Source: Bdellovibrionales bacterium (GTDB lineage: Bacteria > Bdellovibrionota > Bdellovibrionia > Bdellovibrionales > Bdellovibrionaceae). Taken from it: a stretch of DNA of 38,517 nucleotides. The notes beneath the pieces were generated by a model. That model did not search any database. It was not told the origin of the DNA and worked only from the letters and a program-made list of their open reading frames with translations. A program made the translations under genes and the position numbers. Shown piece after piece: positions 14,972 to 23,888 of the stretch. The stretch covers positions 1 through 38,517 of the forward strand of contig SXSU01000009.1 in assembly GCA_005793345.1 (NCBI GenBank). Reading direction: 5' to 3'. Within the stretch, counting starts at the first letter, position 1; every line of letters starts with the position of its first letter.

Positions 14972-14980
14972 TTGATACTT

Positions 14981-15060
14981 GAAAATAACTGCTAATGATT
15001 ATATCTGATATAATCGCGAAGCGATCAGATTTAATCATAAGCAGTTATTTTATTTGTTGA
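14981..15060 (+). repeat. Two-hairpin repeat, copy E, between convergent genes
   Basis: Long near-perfect hairpin: AAATAACTGCTAATGATTA and its near-complement TAATCATAAGCAGTTATTT enclose ATCTGATATAATCGC/GCGATCAGAT around a GAA loop. The linker TTTATTTGTTG is kept but the second hairpin has decayed. It ends the plus-strand gene at 14971 and, on the other strand, supplies the final codons (Asn-Lys-stop) of the kinase gene ending at 15050. Likely two-way terminator. Confidence 0.75.
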
Positions 15061-16333
15061 TCATGAAATCCCAGTAACTTGTAATATTTAATTTAATCTC
15101 TAATTTTTTTAATAAAGAGAAAATTCCTGCTAACTTTCGATGTAAAAATATTATGCGATGGGGAGGCGGCGAATATTTTAAACTTTTAACAAATTCAAAA
15201 ATAACTCCTTGAGATCTTTTTGCATAATCTGAATTAGCAAAATCAAATTCTCCATTTGTTTCAAATGGTTCAATTGCTAAAAACATCATTTTTACAAATA
15301 ATTCTTTTGCAGCAGTTGATTCTTTTTCGTTTATCATACCAAAATCGATTGCTTCTGAAATGATTTTGGCTGAATTTCTACTTTGAACTGAGCGCATAAG
15401 TTCAATGTATTGATTAACCATTATATTATCGTAATGTCGTGTAGAACCAAAATCTAATAAGACTAATTTTAAATTATTATCTGTTTTTCTAATTAAAAAG
15501 TTAGAAAAATTAGGATCTGTTTGGACCAAGCCCCACACAAAAAATTCATGACAATATAAATTCAATATTAAATGAGCTAAGTCATTTCGATCATTCATGG
15601 ATGGTAAAGTTCTCATCCAATGAGTTATAGTTTCTCCTTCCTCCCATGACATCGCCAATACTCTTTTAGTGGTCAATTCAGATATTACGGAAGGAGTAGA
15701 GTAAAATATTTTGTACTTTTCATCCATACTAGCTATTTTATTTTTATATTCATTCAAGAAATGAGCTTCTTGCAAAAAATCAGTTTCTTGAATGAGGACT
15801 TCTTTAAGTTCATTAAACAAAGGAGTTAAATCAATTTCTCTTTGAGTTAATTTACAAAATGTTTCAGAAAGTTTTTTTATAATTGATAAATCTGAATCAA
15901 TTGATTGAATAACTCCCTCATGTTGAATTTTCAAAGCGATATTTTGATTCTCCCAAACAGCTCTATGAATTTGGGCAATACTTGCAGAAGCAACTGCCTT
16001 TTGGTCAATTTTAGTAATGCTATTAAATTTTTTAGAACCCAATTCTTGAATGAGGATTTTTTGAATTACTTCATACGAAGAACTTGTCGCTTGATTTTGC
16101 ATTTGCGCCAAGACTTCAGCAGCTTCTGGGGGAAAGTAGTCGGCCATCTCGATACTTATAAGTTGCCCAGCTTTCATTGCTGCTCCTCTAAGTTGAGTAA
16201 GACTTTGAGCTAAAACTTTTGCTTGTTCTATTCTAGAATGTAAGGAGCCAGACTTAAGCTCTTTAACTCCAATATTAATTGACATCTTTGCAAGTTCAAA
16301 TGATCTCGATAGTATTGATTTTTTAAATGCCAT
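15050..16333 (-). CDS. UbiB/AarF (ABC1)-family atypical kinase
   Basis: 427 aa. Family motifs in order: KAGQ (residues 54-57, ABC1 'KxGQ'), ASASIAQIHRA (115-125, Ala-rich loop replacing the Gly-rich loop), Lys135 in IALKIQ, then QTDPNFSNFLIR (catalytic loop) and LVLLDFGSTRHYD (metal-binding DFG). The catalytic loop differs from the usual 'ADPHPGN' but keeps Asp and Asn. No C-terminal membrane helices as in UbiB. Family members support ubiquinone synthesis or lipid metabolism, mostly via ATPase activity. No clear Shine-Dalgarno at the ATG (16333). Its last three codons fall in repeat copy E. Function beyond family membership unknown. Confidence 0.85.
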   Translation of the reverse strand: MAFKKSILSRSFELAKMSINIGVKELKSGSLHSRIEQAKVLAQSLTQLRGAAMKAGQLISIEMADYFPPEAAEVLAQMQNQATSSSYEVIQKILIQELGSKKFNSITKIDQKAVASASIAQIHRAVWENQNIALKIQHEGVIQSIDSDLSIIKKLSETFCKLTQREIDLTPLFNELKEVLIQETDFLQEAHFLNEYKNKIASMDEKYKIFYSTPSVISELTTKRVLAMSWEEGETITHWMRTLPSMNDRNDLAHLILNLYCHEFFVWGLVQTDPNFSNFLIRKTDNNLKLVLLDFGSTRHYDNIMVNQYIELMRSVQSRNSAKIISEAIDFGMINEKESTAAKELFVKMMFLAIEPFETNGEFDFANSDYAKRSQGVIFEFVKSLKYSPPPHRIIFLHRKLAGIFSLLKKLEIKLNITSYWDFMINK

Positions 16334-16429
16334 AGTTGTTCAAGTGTATTTTAAAAAAACGAAAATTCATAAGTATTAATGTTAAACACTACTAGTCAAT
16401 TTTAATTTGAAAATTTGAATAAACTGAAT

Positions 16430-16463
16430 AATGAAAACCCAAACTTGCGATTGTGTTTTCATT
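16430..16463. repeat. Short inverted repeat related to sequences flanking the ThiF-like gene
   Basis: AATGAAAAC and GTTTTCATT (9-bp arms) around a 16-nt loop. The left part ATGAAAACCCAAACTT recurs exactly at 37269-37284, and the right part GTTTTCATTATAGA recurs at 38369-38382. It lies between the divergent kinase and asparaginase genes. Confidence 0.5.
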
Positions 16464-16486
16464 ATAGATATGATTAAATTAAACCA

Positions 16487-17485
16487 ATGAATTTAAATCC
16501 ATTCACAGTTGCAATTTACAGGGGGACACATCAAGAAAGTGTTCATAAAGTTTGTGCTGTAATCACAACTCAAAATAAAAATTTGCAAAAAATAACATCA
16601 TATGGAGATAGTAATAATTCTGTTTTTCCACGTTCTTGTTTAAAACCAATTCAAGCACTTCCAATGTTTTCTACTGGAGCTTTTCAAGCATTTAATACAT
16701 CACAAAGTGAATTGGCATTGGCATGTGCTTCACATCGTGGAGAAGATACTCATATCGAAGTTGTTAAAAAATGGTTAACTCGAATTGGTTTAGATGAATC
16801 TGATCTCGAATGTGGTACTCATCCACCTTCTCATCCTGAGAGTCTTTATCAACTATATTACAATCATGAAAAACCATGTGCACTCCATAATAATTGCTCA
16901 GGGAAGCATACGGGAATGTTGATGACTGCAATTCATTGTAAAGAAAGTCTAAAAGGTTATACACGGTTTGATCATCCGATTCAGCAGCGAATTATTAAAT
17001 TTATTGAATCTTATAGTGGTTTTAAATTTAAATTGCAGGATTTTGGAATAGATGGCTGTTCTATTCCTGCTCCGATTTTACCTCTTCAAAATATCTCCCA
17101 AGCATTTTCTCAGTTTGCTATTTTTGATAATCCTAAGTTTTCTGATATTGAAAATGAGTGGCGTAAAATAATTTTTAATGCCTTTGTTAATAATCCACTT
17201 TTAACTTCAGGTACACTTAGCTATTGCACAGACATTATGAAACTAGCAACTACACCTATTTTAGTAAAAGGTGGTGCTGAAGGAATAATGATTGCCGCAA
17301 TTCCAGATTCAAAAACAGGAATCGCAATTAAGACTATTGATGGTAACTCTAGAGCCACTGAAGTTGTAATGTCTCACTTGCTCATGCAAATGGGATATTT
17401 GCCATCTGGTGGTAATAATTTTTTAGAACCAATTTTAAAAAATTGGAGCGAAATTGAAACAGGAACTATTAAATTAATAATTTAG
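16487..17485 (+). CDS. L-asparaginase, Rhizobium etli (ReAV) type
   Basis: Hydrolyses L-asparagine to aspartate and ammonia. 332 aa, unrelated in fold to E. coli AnsA/AnsB and similar to serine-lactamase-like enzymes (Asparaginase_II family). Residues corresponding to the ReAV site are all present: Ser50-x-x-Lys53 in PRSCLKPIQALP, Ser82 in CASHRGE, Lys261 in LVKGGAEG, and zinc ligands Cys137 and Lys140 (HNNCSGKHTG) and Cys191 (DGCSIPAP). No signal peptide, so cytoplasmic. No obvious ribosome-binding site before the ATG. Activity is expected from the intact site. Confidence 0.9.
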   Translation: MNLNPFTVAIYRGTHQESVHKVCAVITTQNKNLQKITSYGDSNNSVFPRSCLKPIQALPMFSTGAFQAFNTSQSELALACASHRGEDTHIEVVKKWLTRIGLDESDLECGTHPPSHPESLYQLYYNHEKPCALHNNCSGKHTGMLMTAIHCKESLKGYTRFDHPIQQRIIKFIESYSGFKFKLQDFGIDGCSIPAPILPLQNISQAFSQFAIFDNPKFSDIENEWRKIIFNAFVNNPLLTSGTLSYCTDIMKLATTPILVKGGAEGIMIAAIPDSKTGIAIKTIDGNSRATEVVMSHLLMQMGYLPSGGNNFLEPILKNWSEIETGTIKLII

Positions 17486-17609
17486 TAACGGCCTTAAGAC
17501 TCAGGACCGATAAAAAATTTCAGGACTAGACCAAAACTCATTAATGTTTTCTTAATTTTTGATTGCTCTCCCTACTTCTGGTCTTTTAACATTAATGAAG
17601 GAGGCATCT

Positions 17610-17933
17610 TTGGCTTTTTGGAGTAAAATTACATGCAAAATTCATTTAGTAAATGGCTCTGACCATGACACTGTTGAAATTAAAGAAAAAAAAATTATTA
17701 TAGGCCGCAAAGCCGAACATACAATATCAATTAATGATACCTCGATAAGTCGCGATCACCTACAAATCACAATTGAAAAAGATGCAGTGATTATTGAAGA
17801 TATGGGTTCTAGTAATGGGTCTTTTTTAAATGGAGTTCCCCTTGTAGGATTTCAACCAACTCCTTATCTAGAAGGACAACCTATCATTTTAGGAAAGTGT
17901 CCAATCAATATTTTTATTGAACTTCCACGTTAA
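17610..17933 (+). CDS. FHA-domain protein (TTG start)
   Basis: 107 aa, essentially one forkhead-associated domain that binds phosphothreonine: IIIGRKAEHTISINDTSISRDHLQI (GR, SR-H motif) and IEDMGSSNGSFLNG (SSNG motif) are complete, so binding is likely functional. The start at TTG 17610 is chosen because AGGAGG (17599-17604) lies 5 nt upstream. A longer frame from TTG 17559 lacks such a site and adds no FHA sequence. FHA proteins usually partner a Ser/Thr kinase or secretion apparatus; none with a clear link is adjacent. Ends 1 nt from the convergent gene. Confidence 0.85.
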   Translation: MAFWSKITCKIHLVNGSDHDTVEIKEKKIIIGRKAEHTISINDTSISRDHLQITIEKDAVIIEDMGSSNGSFLNGVPLVGFQPTPYLEGQPIILGKCPINIFIELPR

Positions 17934-17934
17934 A

Positions 17935-18288
17935 CTAAAGTTCAATTGAACAAGTTGCATGCAACTCTTCTAATGTTTTTTCATTTTTATAAATTAATGT
18001 AATAGGTGCTTCATCAACTTGATAACCCTGTACCAATACAACATTTTTAGATTCAATAGCAGCATTTAATATAACTGAATCATCAACTTTATTTAGTGAA
18101 GATCTCAAAACTAAATTGAAGGTTCCATGCACAATTGATTTTTCATTATTATCAATTAACTGATACTTAGCATGAGATTTAGAATGCTGACGTTGTGAAA
18201 AATATTCTGAATCACAATTGACTGTAAAAAGTTTTGCATGAGAATTAAAACTGAATCCCAGAATAAATAGCAAAATTGAAAATTTCAT
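17935..18288 (-). CDS. Small exported protein, function unknown
   Basis: 117 aa. Start at 18288 gives a clean signal peptide MKFSILLFILGFSFNSHA|KLF and has GAGG 6 nt upstream; an ATG 16 codons earlier would bury the signal peptide. The mature part has two Cys (VNCDSE and HATCSIEL, near the two ends, possibly a disulfide) and strand-like segments. No named family. Transcription likely separate from the RND gene, which lies 98 nt upstream on the same strand. Confidence 0.65.
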   Translation of the reverse strand: MKFSILLFILGFSFNSHAKLFTVNCDSEYFSQRQHSKSHAKYQLIDNNEKSIVHGTFNLVLRSSLNKVDDSVILNAAIESKNVVLVQGYQVDEAPITLIYKNEKTLEELHATCSIEL

Positions 18289-18386
18289 ATACACCTCGTA
18301 TTTGACTCTCATAAAACTGATTTGTTTTAACAACAATAAGAGGTTTCAATATTTGTAAATTTAACTTTCTATATAACAAAAAGTGT

Positions 18387-21300
18387 TCAGATGGATGTCT
18401 TCTTAAGTTCAATCTTAGAAAATAAGCTATAGGCACTTGGTATCACTAGTAGAGTTAAAAACGTAGATAAACTCACCCCTCCAATAACCACTACCGCCAT
18501 AGGTCTTGTCGTTTCTGCGCCTGGACCAAATGCTAGGGCAGCAGGTATAACACCCGCTATTGTTGCCACAGAAGTCATAACAATTGCACGCAATCTGAGT
18601 GGACAAGCTTCAAGCAATGCTTCTTTCACATTAAGACCCATTCGTCTTTTTTCATTTGTAAAATCGACTAACAAAATGGAATTCTTTTTTACAATTCCCA
18701 TGAGTAACAAAATACCAATCATACTATACATGTTTAGAGAAATATCCGTAAGACGTAATGCTAAAAATGCACCTGTTATACTAAATGGTAATGCTAACAA
18801 AACTGTTACAGGATGTATAAAACTATTGAACTGTGAACCTAAAAACATATAGGCAACTAAAATTCCTAAAACTAAAGCCATCATTAAACCACCAAAAGCT
18901 TCTTGCATTCCTTTAGTGTTTCCTCCAGAAACAAGTGAGTACCCAGCTGGTAATTGAGTTTTAATTTTTGATTCAATGAAAGTCATAACATCGGCTTGAG
19001 ATTTACCTTTGGCAATATTTGAAAAAATTGAAATAGCACGCTCTCGGTTATATCTTGTAATTGTCATAAGAGAAGGATGTTTTTCAAGTCTTACTAAATC
19101 AGAAAGTGGAATTAGTTGACCATGCATATTAAAAACTTGAATTTTTGAAATATCTTCTGGTGTTTTATTAAACTGATCTAAAATTTTGAGTCGAATATCA
19201 TCTCGGTGACCAGTCTCATCAGAGTATTTTCCAATTCTTAAACTTGATACTGTCGCTGTAATTGCATTAGTTATTTTTTGAATGGTTACACCATGAAGAG
19301 ATGCTTTCTCTCGATCTGGAATAATGCGAACTTCTGGCATACCTAATTGGTAATCAGAATCCACATCTACAGCTAAGCCACTTTCAGTGAGCTGCTTCAT
19401 CACTGAGTTAGAAATTTTGCCAAGCTCATCCCAGGATGGGCCTTGAATAGAAAATTGAATTGGAAAATTTCGACCGCCGCCGCCTCCACCTAAACTGGCC
19501 AACGATAAGTCGATCGCAGAAGCTTTTTTTACTCCTTCAATTTTTTTAATTTCACCTCTCATCAAATCCATAAATTCTTGTTGGGTCGGTTTTTTCTTAA
19601 AAGGATCTTTGATAGGTCGCTCATTTGGTTTATTCATTGTAATAAAAAATATTCCTTGATTTACAACTCCACCACCAAAGCCACCAACTGCAGAATAATA
19701 AGTTTTAATTTCCGGACGAGTTGCTAAATAGGACTCAATTTTTTTAAATACTTCATCTGTAAAAGAAATTGATGAACCAATTTCTGTTTGGATATTAACT
19801 AAAAATCGACTTTGATCTTGTGGAGGTACAAATTCTTTTTTTAAATCTTTTACGACACGTAATGAAATACCAAAAATAAAGAACGAAACCAAAATAATTT
19901 TCCAACGGTGATTCAGAGTAATTTCTAAAACTCTGCGATAATGATTTTCAAAACGAGTCATCAGGCCATCAGTAAATCGTCCCATCCATGTCTCATGGCT
20001 AGAAGCTAAAAATTGTGAACATCTCATTGGAGCAAGTGTCATAGCTTCTAAAAGTGAAATCATTACGGCAACTGACATTGTTACTCCAAATTGAAAAAAG
20101 AATTTTCCAATTGGACCTTTCATAAAAATTACAGGAAGAAAGATTGCTAAAATTGCAAGGGATGCGGCAACAGCCGCAGAAGTAATTTCACGGGCCCCAT
20201 CAAGTGCAGCTAATACTTTTGATTTGCCCATTTCTTTATGACGAACAATATTCTCTAACACCATAATGGCATCATCCACTACAATTCCTATGGAGAGCGA
20301 AAGTCCTAAGAGCGTAAATGTGTTTAAAGTGAAGCCACTAAAATAAATAAAAATAAAAGATCCAACAAGTGAAGTGGGAATAGCGAGCACAACGTTAAGG
20401 GCCGAAGAAAAGGTCCCTAAGAAAAACCAACAGACAACGGCAGTGAGTAAAGATGATAAAATTAAAGTAAAGATCAACTCGTGTGTAGACTCTTCTATAA
20501 ATTGTGTTCCATCACTTACAACCTCAATATTAAATCCTTTAGGAAGTCGTTTGCGAATTTCTACGAGTTCTTTTTTAACTAATCGACCGACTTCAACTGC
20601 ATTGGACCCTCTTTGCTTGATAATCCCAATTCCTACAGAACGAACTCCGTTTACTCTTGATATTCTACGAATATCAGCTAGTCCCTCTTCACATCGAGCC
20701 ACTGTTTTTAGGGGCATTGGCTTCCAGATGGGTTGGCCATTTCGTGTTGGAATTAATAAAGCTTCAAACTCTTTGGCGTTATGAGCTTCACTCATTACAC
20801 GAATATTTGTTTCTTTAGAGCCATCATCAATATACCCAGAGGGCGAAAGAAGATGCTGATTATCAATGGCCTTAATCACATCATCTACAGTTAATTCCTG
20901 ACTTTTTAACTTAGTGGGATCAAGCCAAATTCTCATATTTGGATCAACATATCCACCTAAGCTAACATCACCAACTCCATTAATTCGAGTGATTTGGTCT
21001 TTTAAGTGATCTCTAATAAAAATAGAAATCTCTCGCATTGGAATGTCACCACTCACTGCTAACCATAAAATAGGTTGATCTTCTGGATTTGTTTTTGTGA
21101 TTGTTGGAGTATCCACATCTTTGGGTAACATTTTTTGTGCTTGTGAAACTTTCGCCTGTACATCTTGAAGAGCGATATTAATATCTTTATCCAAATCAAA
21201 CTCAACAGATACACTTACTGATCCTTCACGTGAGCTTGATGTCACGTTTCGAACGCCTTCGACACTCATTACAGCGCCTTCGATAACATCGGCGACAGCA

Positions 21301-21482
21301 AGTTCCATCGTTTCAGGGGCAGCGCCACTCCACTCTACTTTAACACTAACAACTGGAAAATCGACATCGGGCAATTGACTTATACCTAGCCGATTAAAAC
21401 TAATCGCTCCAAATAAAATCAGAGCAGCCATTAACATCCAAGCAAATACAGGATTTTTTATAGATACATCTGATAAAGTCAT
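18387..21482 (-). CDS. RND-family efflux permease (HAE1/AcrB-like)
   Basis: Proton-driven trimeric inner-membrane pump expelling drugs or other amphiphiles. 1031 aa, standard length. N-terminus MTLSDVSIKNPVFAWMLMAALILFG, PDVDFPVVSV, periplasmic porter segments, SIGIVVDDAIMVLENIVRH (TM4 Asp-Asp proton relay), and in the C-terminal half MGIVKKNSILLVDF (TM10 Lys), followed by RLRAIVMTSVATIAGVIPAALAFGPGAETTRPMAVVVIGG. All relay residues appear present. Downstream of kup by 21 nt on the same strand. Neither the periplasmic adaptor nor the outer-membrane channel gene is adjacent, so partners must be encoded elsewhere. Confidence 0.93.
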   Translation of the reverse strand: MTLSDVSIKNPVFAWMLMAALILFGAISFNRLGISQLPDVDFPVVSVKVEWSGAAPETMELAVADVIEGAVMSVEGVRNVTSSSREGSVSVSVEFDLDKDINIALQDVQAKVSQAQKMLPKDVDTPTITKTNPEDQPILWLAVSGDIPMREISIFIRDHLKDQITRINGVGDVSLGGYVDPNMRIWLDPTKLKSQELTVDDVIKAIDNQHLLSPSGYIDDGSKETNIRVMSEAHNAKEFEALLIPTRNGQPIWKPMPLKTVARCEEGLADIRRISRVNGVRSVGIGIIKQRGSNAVEVGRLVKKELVEIRKRLPKGFNIEVVSDGTQFIEESTHELIFTLILSSLLTAVVCWFFLGTFSSALNVVLAIPTSLVGSFIFIYFSGFTLNTFTLLGLSLSIGIVVDDAIMVLENIVRHKEMGKSKVLAALDGAREITSAAVAASLAILAIFLPVIFMKGPIGKFFFQFGVTMSVAVMISLLEAMTLAPMRCSQFLASSHETWMGRFTDGLMTRFENHYRRVLEITLNHRWKIILVSFFIFGISLRVVKDLKKEFVPPQDQSRFLVNIQTEIGSSISFTDEVFKKIESYLATRPEIKTYYSAVGGFGGGVVNQGIFFITMNKPNERPIKDPFKKKPTQQEFMDLMRGEIKKIEGVKKASAIDLSLASLGGGGGGRNFPIQFSIQGPSWDELGKISNSVMKQLTESGLAVDVDSDYQLGMPEVRIIPDREKASLHGVTIQKITNAITATVSSLRIGKYSDETGHRDDIRLKILDQFNKTPEDISKIQVFNMHGQLIPLSDLVRLEKHPSLMTITRYNRERAISIFSNIAKGKSQADVMTFIESKIKTQLPAGYSLVSGGNTKGMQEAFGGLMMALVLGILVAYMFLGSQFNSFIHPVTVLLALPFSITGAFLALRLTDISLNMYSMIGILLLMGIVKKNSILLVDFTNEKRRMGLNVKEALLEACPLRLRAIVMTSVATIAGVIPAALAFGPGAETTRPMAVVVIGGVSLSTFLTLLVIPSAYSLFSKIELKKTSI

Positions 21483-21503
21483 ATTATATTTTGATCTCCA
21501 CTT

Positions 21504-23489
21504 TTAAATTTCTACTTGAATTCCCACTTCGATCACTTGATTGGGTGGAATTCTAAAAAAAGCAGTTGGTCGTTGAGCATTTTTAGACATGAAAGCAAAA
21601 AGTCTCTCTCGCCATATAGCCATTCCTGGAAATTGAGATGCTAATATAGTTTCACGGCCTAAGACAAATGTAGATTCCTCAACATGTAAGTCTATTCCTT
21701 TTGCGCGACAGGCCTCAAAGATATGTCGCATTTTTGGAGTTTCCATAAAACCATATTGTGCAATAACTCTAAAAACATTTGAACCTAACTCTTGAACTAC
21801 AACACGTTCATCTTTTGGTATTTGTGGGACCTCTTGTGTTGTAATTGTTAAGATAATTACTCGTTCATGAACAATTTTATTATGTTTTAAATTATGCAAT
21901 AATGGAACAGGAGTACCCCAAGTATCTGAGGACATGTAAATTCCAGTTCCAGGGACTCGTATTGGAGAATGCTTTTTCATTTTCTCTAAAAAAGCTTCTA
22001 TTGAAACGGTTCTGGCTTTTAAAGCGGCTGCTAAAATGGCTCTACCTTTTTTCCAAGTGGTTAAAAGTAAATAAACAACCGCACCGATAGCAAGAGGAAC
22101 CCAACCACCGTGGGTGACTTTTAATAAATTTGGTGCAAAAAACGCCACGTCTATTAAAAATAAAATACCAAATAAAATAATGGAGCCAAACTTAGGCCAC
22201 TTCCAAAGTTGAATTGCAACAATATATGCAAGTAAAGTTGTGATGACCATGGTAGCAGTAACTGCAAGACCATAAGCTGCAGCTAATCGTGATGAAGTTT
22301 CAAAATTAAAAACTAACCAAACCACACCAATAAATAAACACCAATTTATAAAAGGAATATAAATCTGTCCAATTTCACGTGAAGAAGTATGAATAATTTG
22401 GATACGAGGGCAATAACCTAACTGTACGGCTTGTCTGGTCAATGAAAAGACACCAGAAATCAATGCTTGAGATGCGATGACTGTTGCAAAAGTAGCAAGT
22501 ACAACAAGCGGTCCAAGCATCCAACTTGGAGATAATAAATAAAATGGATTTTGAATTGCTTTTGCATCACTCAAAACTAAAGCACCTTGACCAAAATAAT
22601 TTAACACCAATCCTGGTAATACAACTCCAAACCAAGCAATTTTAATTGGCCTTCTCCCAAAGTGACCCATATCTGCATATAAGGCTTCACCACCTGTTAT
22701 CACAAGGACTACAGATCCTAAGACTGTAAATCCCAGCACACCATTACTCACGATAAAGTCATATCCATAGATGGGATTGATCGCATTGAGGACATATGGA
22801 TTTTGAATGATACCAGCTATGCCCAATCCACCAATAACAAAAAACCAAAGTAAAATCAAAGGACCAAAAACCACACCTATTCGATGAGTCCCTGCCACTT
22901 GAAACGCAAATAGAAAAGTTAGAATGACAAAAGTAATCGGTATGACTAGTGAATGCAAGTTAGGAGCAATAATTTGTAAACCCTCAACAGCACTCAATAC
23001 TGATATTGCTGGGGTAATAACACCATCTCCATAAAGTAATGCCGCACCAAAAATACCAAGTATAATTATAATTTTAAATCGAAAACTATCTTTATCAACT
23101 TGTTTCATTGCTAGTGACATTAACGAAAGTATTCCGCCTTCTCCTCTGTTATCTGCTTTCAAAACAATAAACATATATTTAAAACAAATAGTAATTATAA
23201 AAGACCACATGATGAGAGATAAAATCCCCAATACATTTTCAGGAGTTGGTCCAATACCATGATGATGTAAAAAACATTCTCGAAAAGCATAGAGTGGAGA
23301 TGTTCCAATATCACCAAACACGATTCCTAGTGCGCCTAATACAAGTGTTGAAAGCGCATTTTTGCCTTCTGATAAATGTCCAATCCGATTTGAATGATGA
23401 GTTGAACTACTCTGTTGACTTGAATTCGATTTTAAAGACGAAGAATTGGGTTGAGCTTGTTCCGAGTTGTTTTGCGAAGACGAATTAAT
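21504..23489 (-). CDS. kup: Kup-family potassium uptake permease (probable ATT start)
   Basis: Inner-membrane K+/H+ symporter. From the GTG at 23321 the protein would be 605 aa beginning MFGDIGTSPLYAFRECF, but that removes half of the first helix. The frame continues upstream as EGKNALSTLVLGALGIVFGDIG, matching Kup 'L-LGA-GVVFGDIGTSPLY', preceded by about 35 Ser/Asn/Gln-rich residues. No ATG, GTG or TTG occurs there before an in-frame stop; ATT at 23489 lies 5 nt after GGGGG (23495-23499). This gives 661 aa (E. coli Kup is 622). Other motifs: GDGVITPAISVLSAVEGL and FAFQVAGTHRIG. The RND gene follows after 21 nt. Confidence 0.88.
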   Translation of the reverse strand: MNSSSQNNSEQAQPNSSSLKSNSSQQSSSTHHSNRIGHLSEGKNALSTLVLGALGIVFGDIGTSPLYAFRECFLHHHGIGPTPENVLGILSLIMWSFIITICFKYMFIVLKADNRGEGGILSLMSLAMKQVDKDSFRFKIIIILGIFGAALLYGDGVITPAISVLSAVEGLQIIAPNLHSLVIPITFVILTFLFAFQVAGTHRIGVVFGPLILLWFFVIGGLGIAGIIQNPYVLNAINPIYGYDFIVSNGVLGFTVLGSVVLVITGGEALYADMGHFGRRPIKIAWFGVVLPGLVLNYFGQGALVLSDAKAIQNPFYLLSPSWMLGPLVVLATFATVIASQALISGVFSLTRQAVQLGYCPRIQIIHTSSREIGQIYIPFINWCLFIGVVWLVFNFETSSRLAAAYGLAVTATMVITTLLAYIVAIQLWKWPKFGSIILFGILFLIDVAFFAPNLLKVTHGGWVPLAIGAVVYLLLTTWKKGRAILAAALKARTVSIEAFLEKMKKHSPIRVPGTGIYMSSDTWGTPVPLLHNLKHNKIVHERVIILTITTQEVPQIPKDERVVVQELGSNVFRVIAQYGFMETPKMRHIFEACRAKGIDLHVEESTFVLGRETILASQFPGMAIWRERLFAFMSKNAQRPTAFFRIPPNQVIEVGIQVEI

Positions 23490-23888
23490 AAATACCCCCT
23501 ATTAACTGCTGCTCATAATTATGTCTGTTCATTTGATTATCTTAACTTGATAAAAAGATCTTTGTAAATCTTGAGTTTCAGAGAGTCAATTTTTGGGTTA
23601 TAAAATGGCCACCCACGATATATTCTTTGCCTTAAATAATTTTTAAATTTTAAAAATGAAACCTCAACGACCTCTAGCAACAAATTCTTGCTTCGCGATT
23701 ATATATAAGAGAAAAACATGTACTATCTTCATCTTTTTTTGTTGGAGTTGTGAGATTTCAATCAGTCTCAGAATTAAACAAAATGATGTAACCTACTGTT
23801 TTCAATAAAATTTATTGTTTATCAGGCCAGATTAAGTTTATTTTTTATTTGGTGTCTTAAGGATAATCTGTATTCATTGGGAGGCCAT
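23490..23888. other. Kup/oxidase divergent intergenic region
   Basis: About 400 nt between the divergent kup and flavoprotein genes. It contains the kup ribosome-binding site at 23494-23500, two pieces of a degenerate two-hairpin repeat (about 23501-23550 and 23688-23785), and A/T-rich sequence in which I could not pick out a confident promoter. No gene seen. Confidence 0.5.
23501..23785 (+). repeat. Two-hairpin repeat, copy F (degenerate, apparently split)
   Basis: 23503-23529 (TTAACTGCT, then CATAATTATGTCTG) matches the left end of the repeat. About 140 nt later, CTTGCTTCGCGATTATATAT and then TTTTTTTGTTGGAG with an imperfect hairpin around TTTCAATCA match the middle and right end. This suggests one element interrupted by other sequence, or strong decay. 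Low similarity, so tentative. Confidence 0.35.

Noticed and set aside
17498..17535. Possible sigma-28 promoter (ACCGATAA) before the FHA gene and a shared TCAGGACCG with 38410 region
   Set aside because: The -10-like ACCGATAA lacks a -35 at the right distance, and a 9-base match between two sites is within chance expectation.
17559..17609. Longer N-terminus for the FHA protein from TTG 17559
   Set aside because: No ribosome-binding site there, whereas AGGAGG is ideally placed for TTG 17610.
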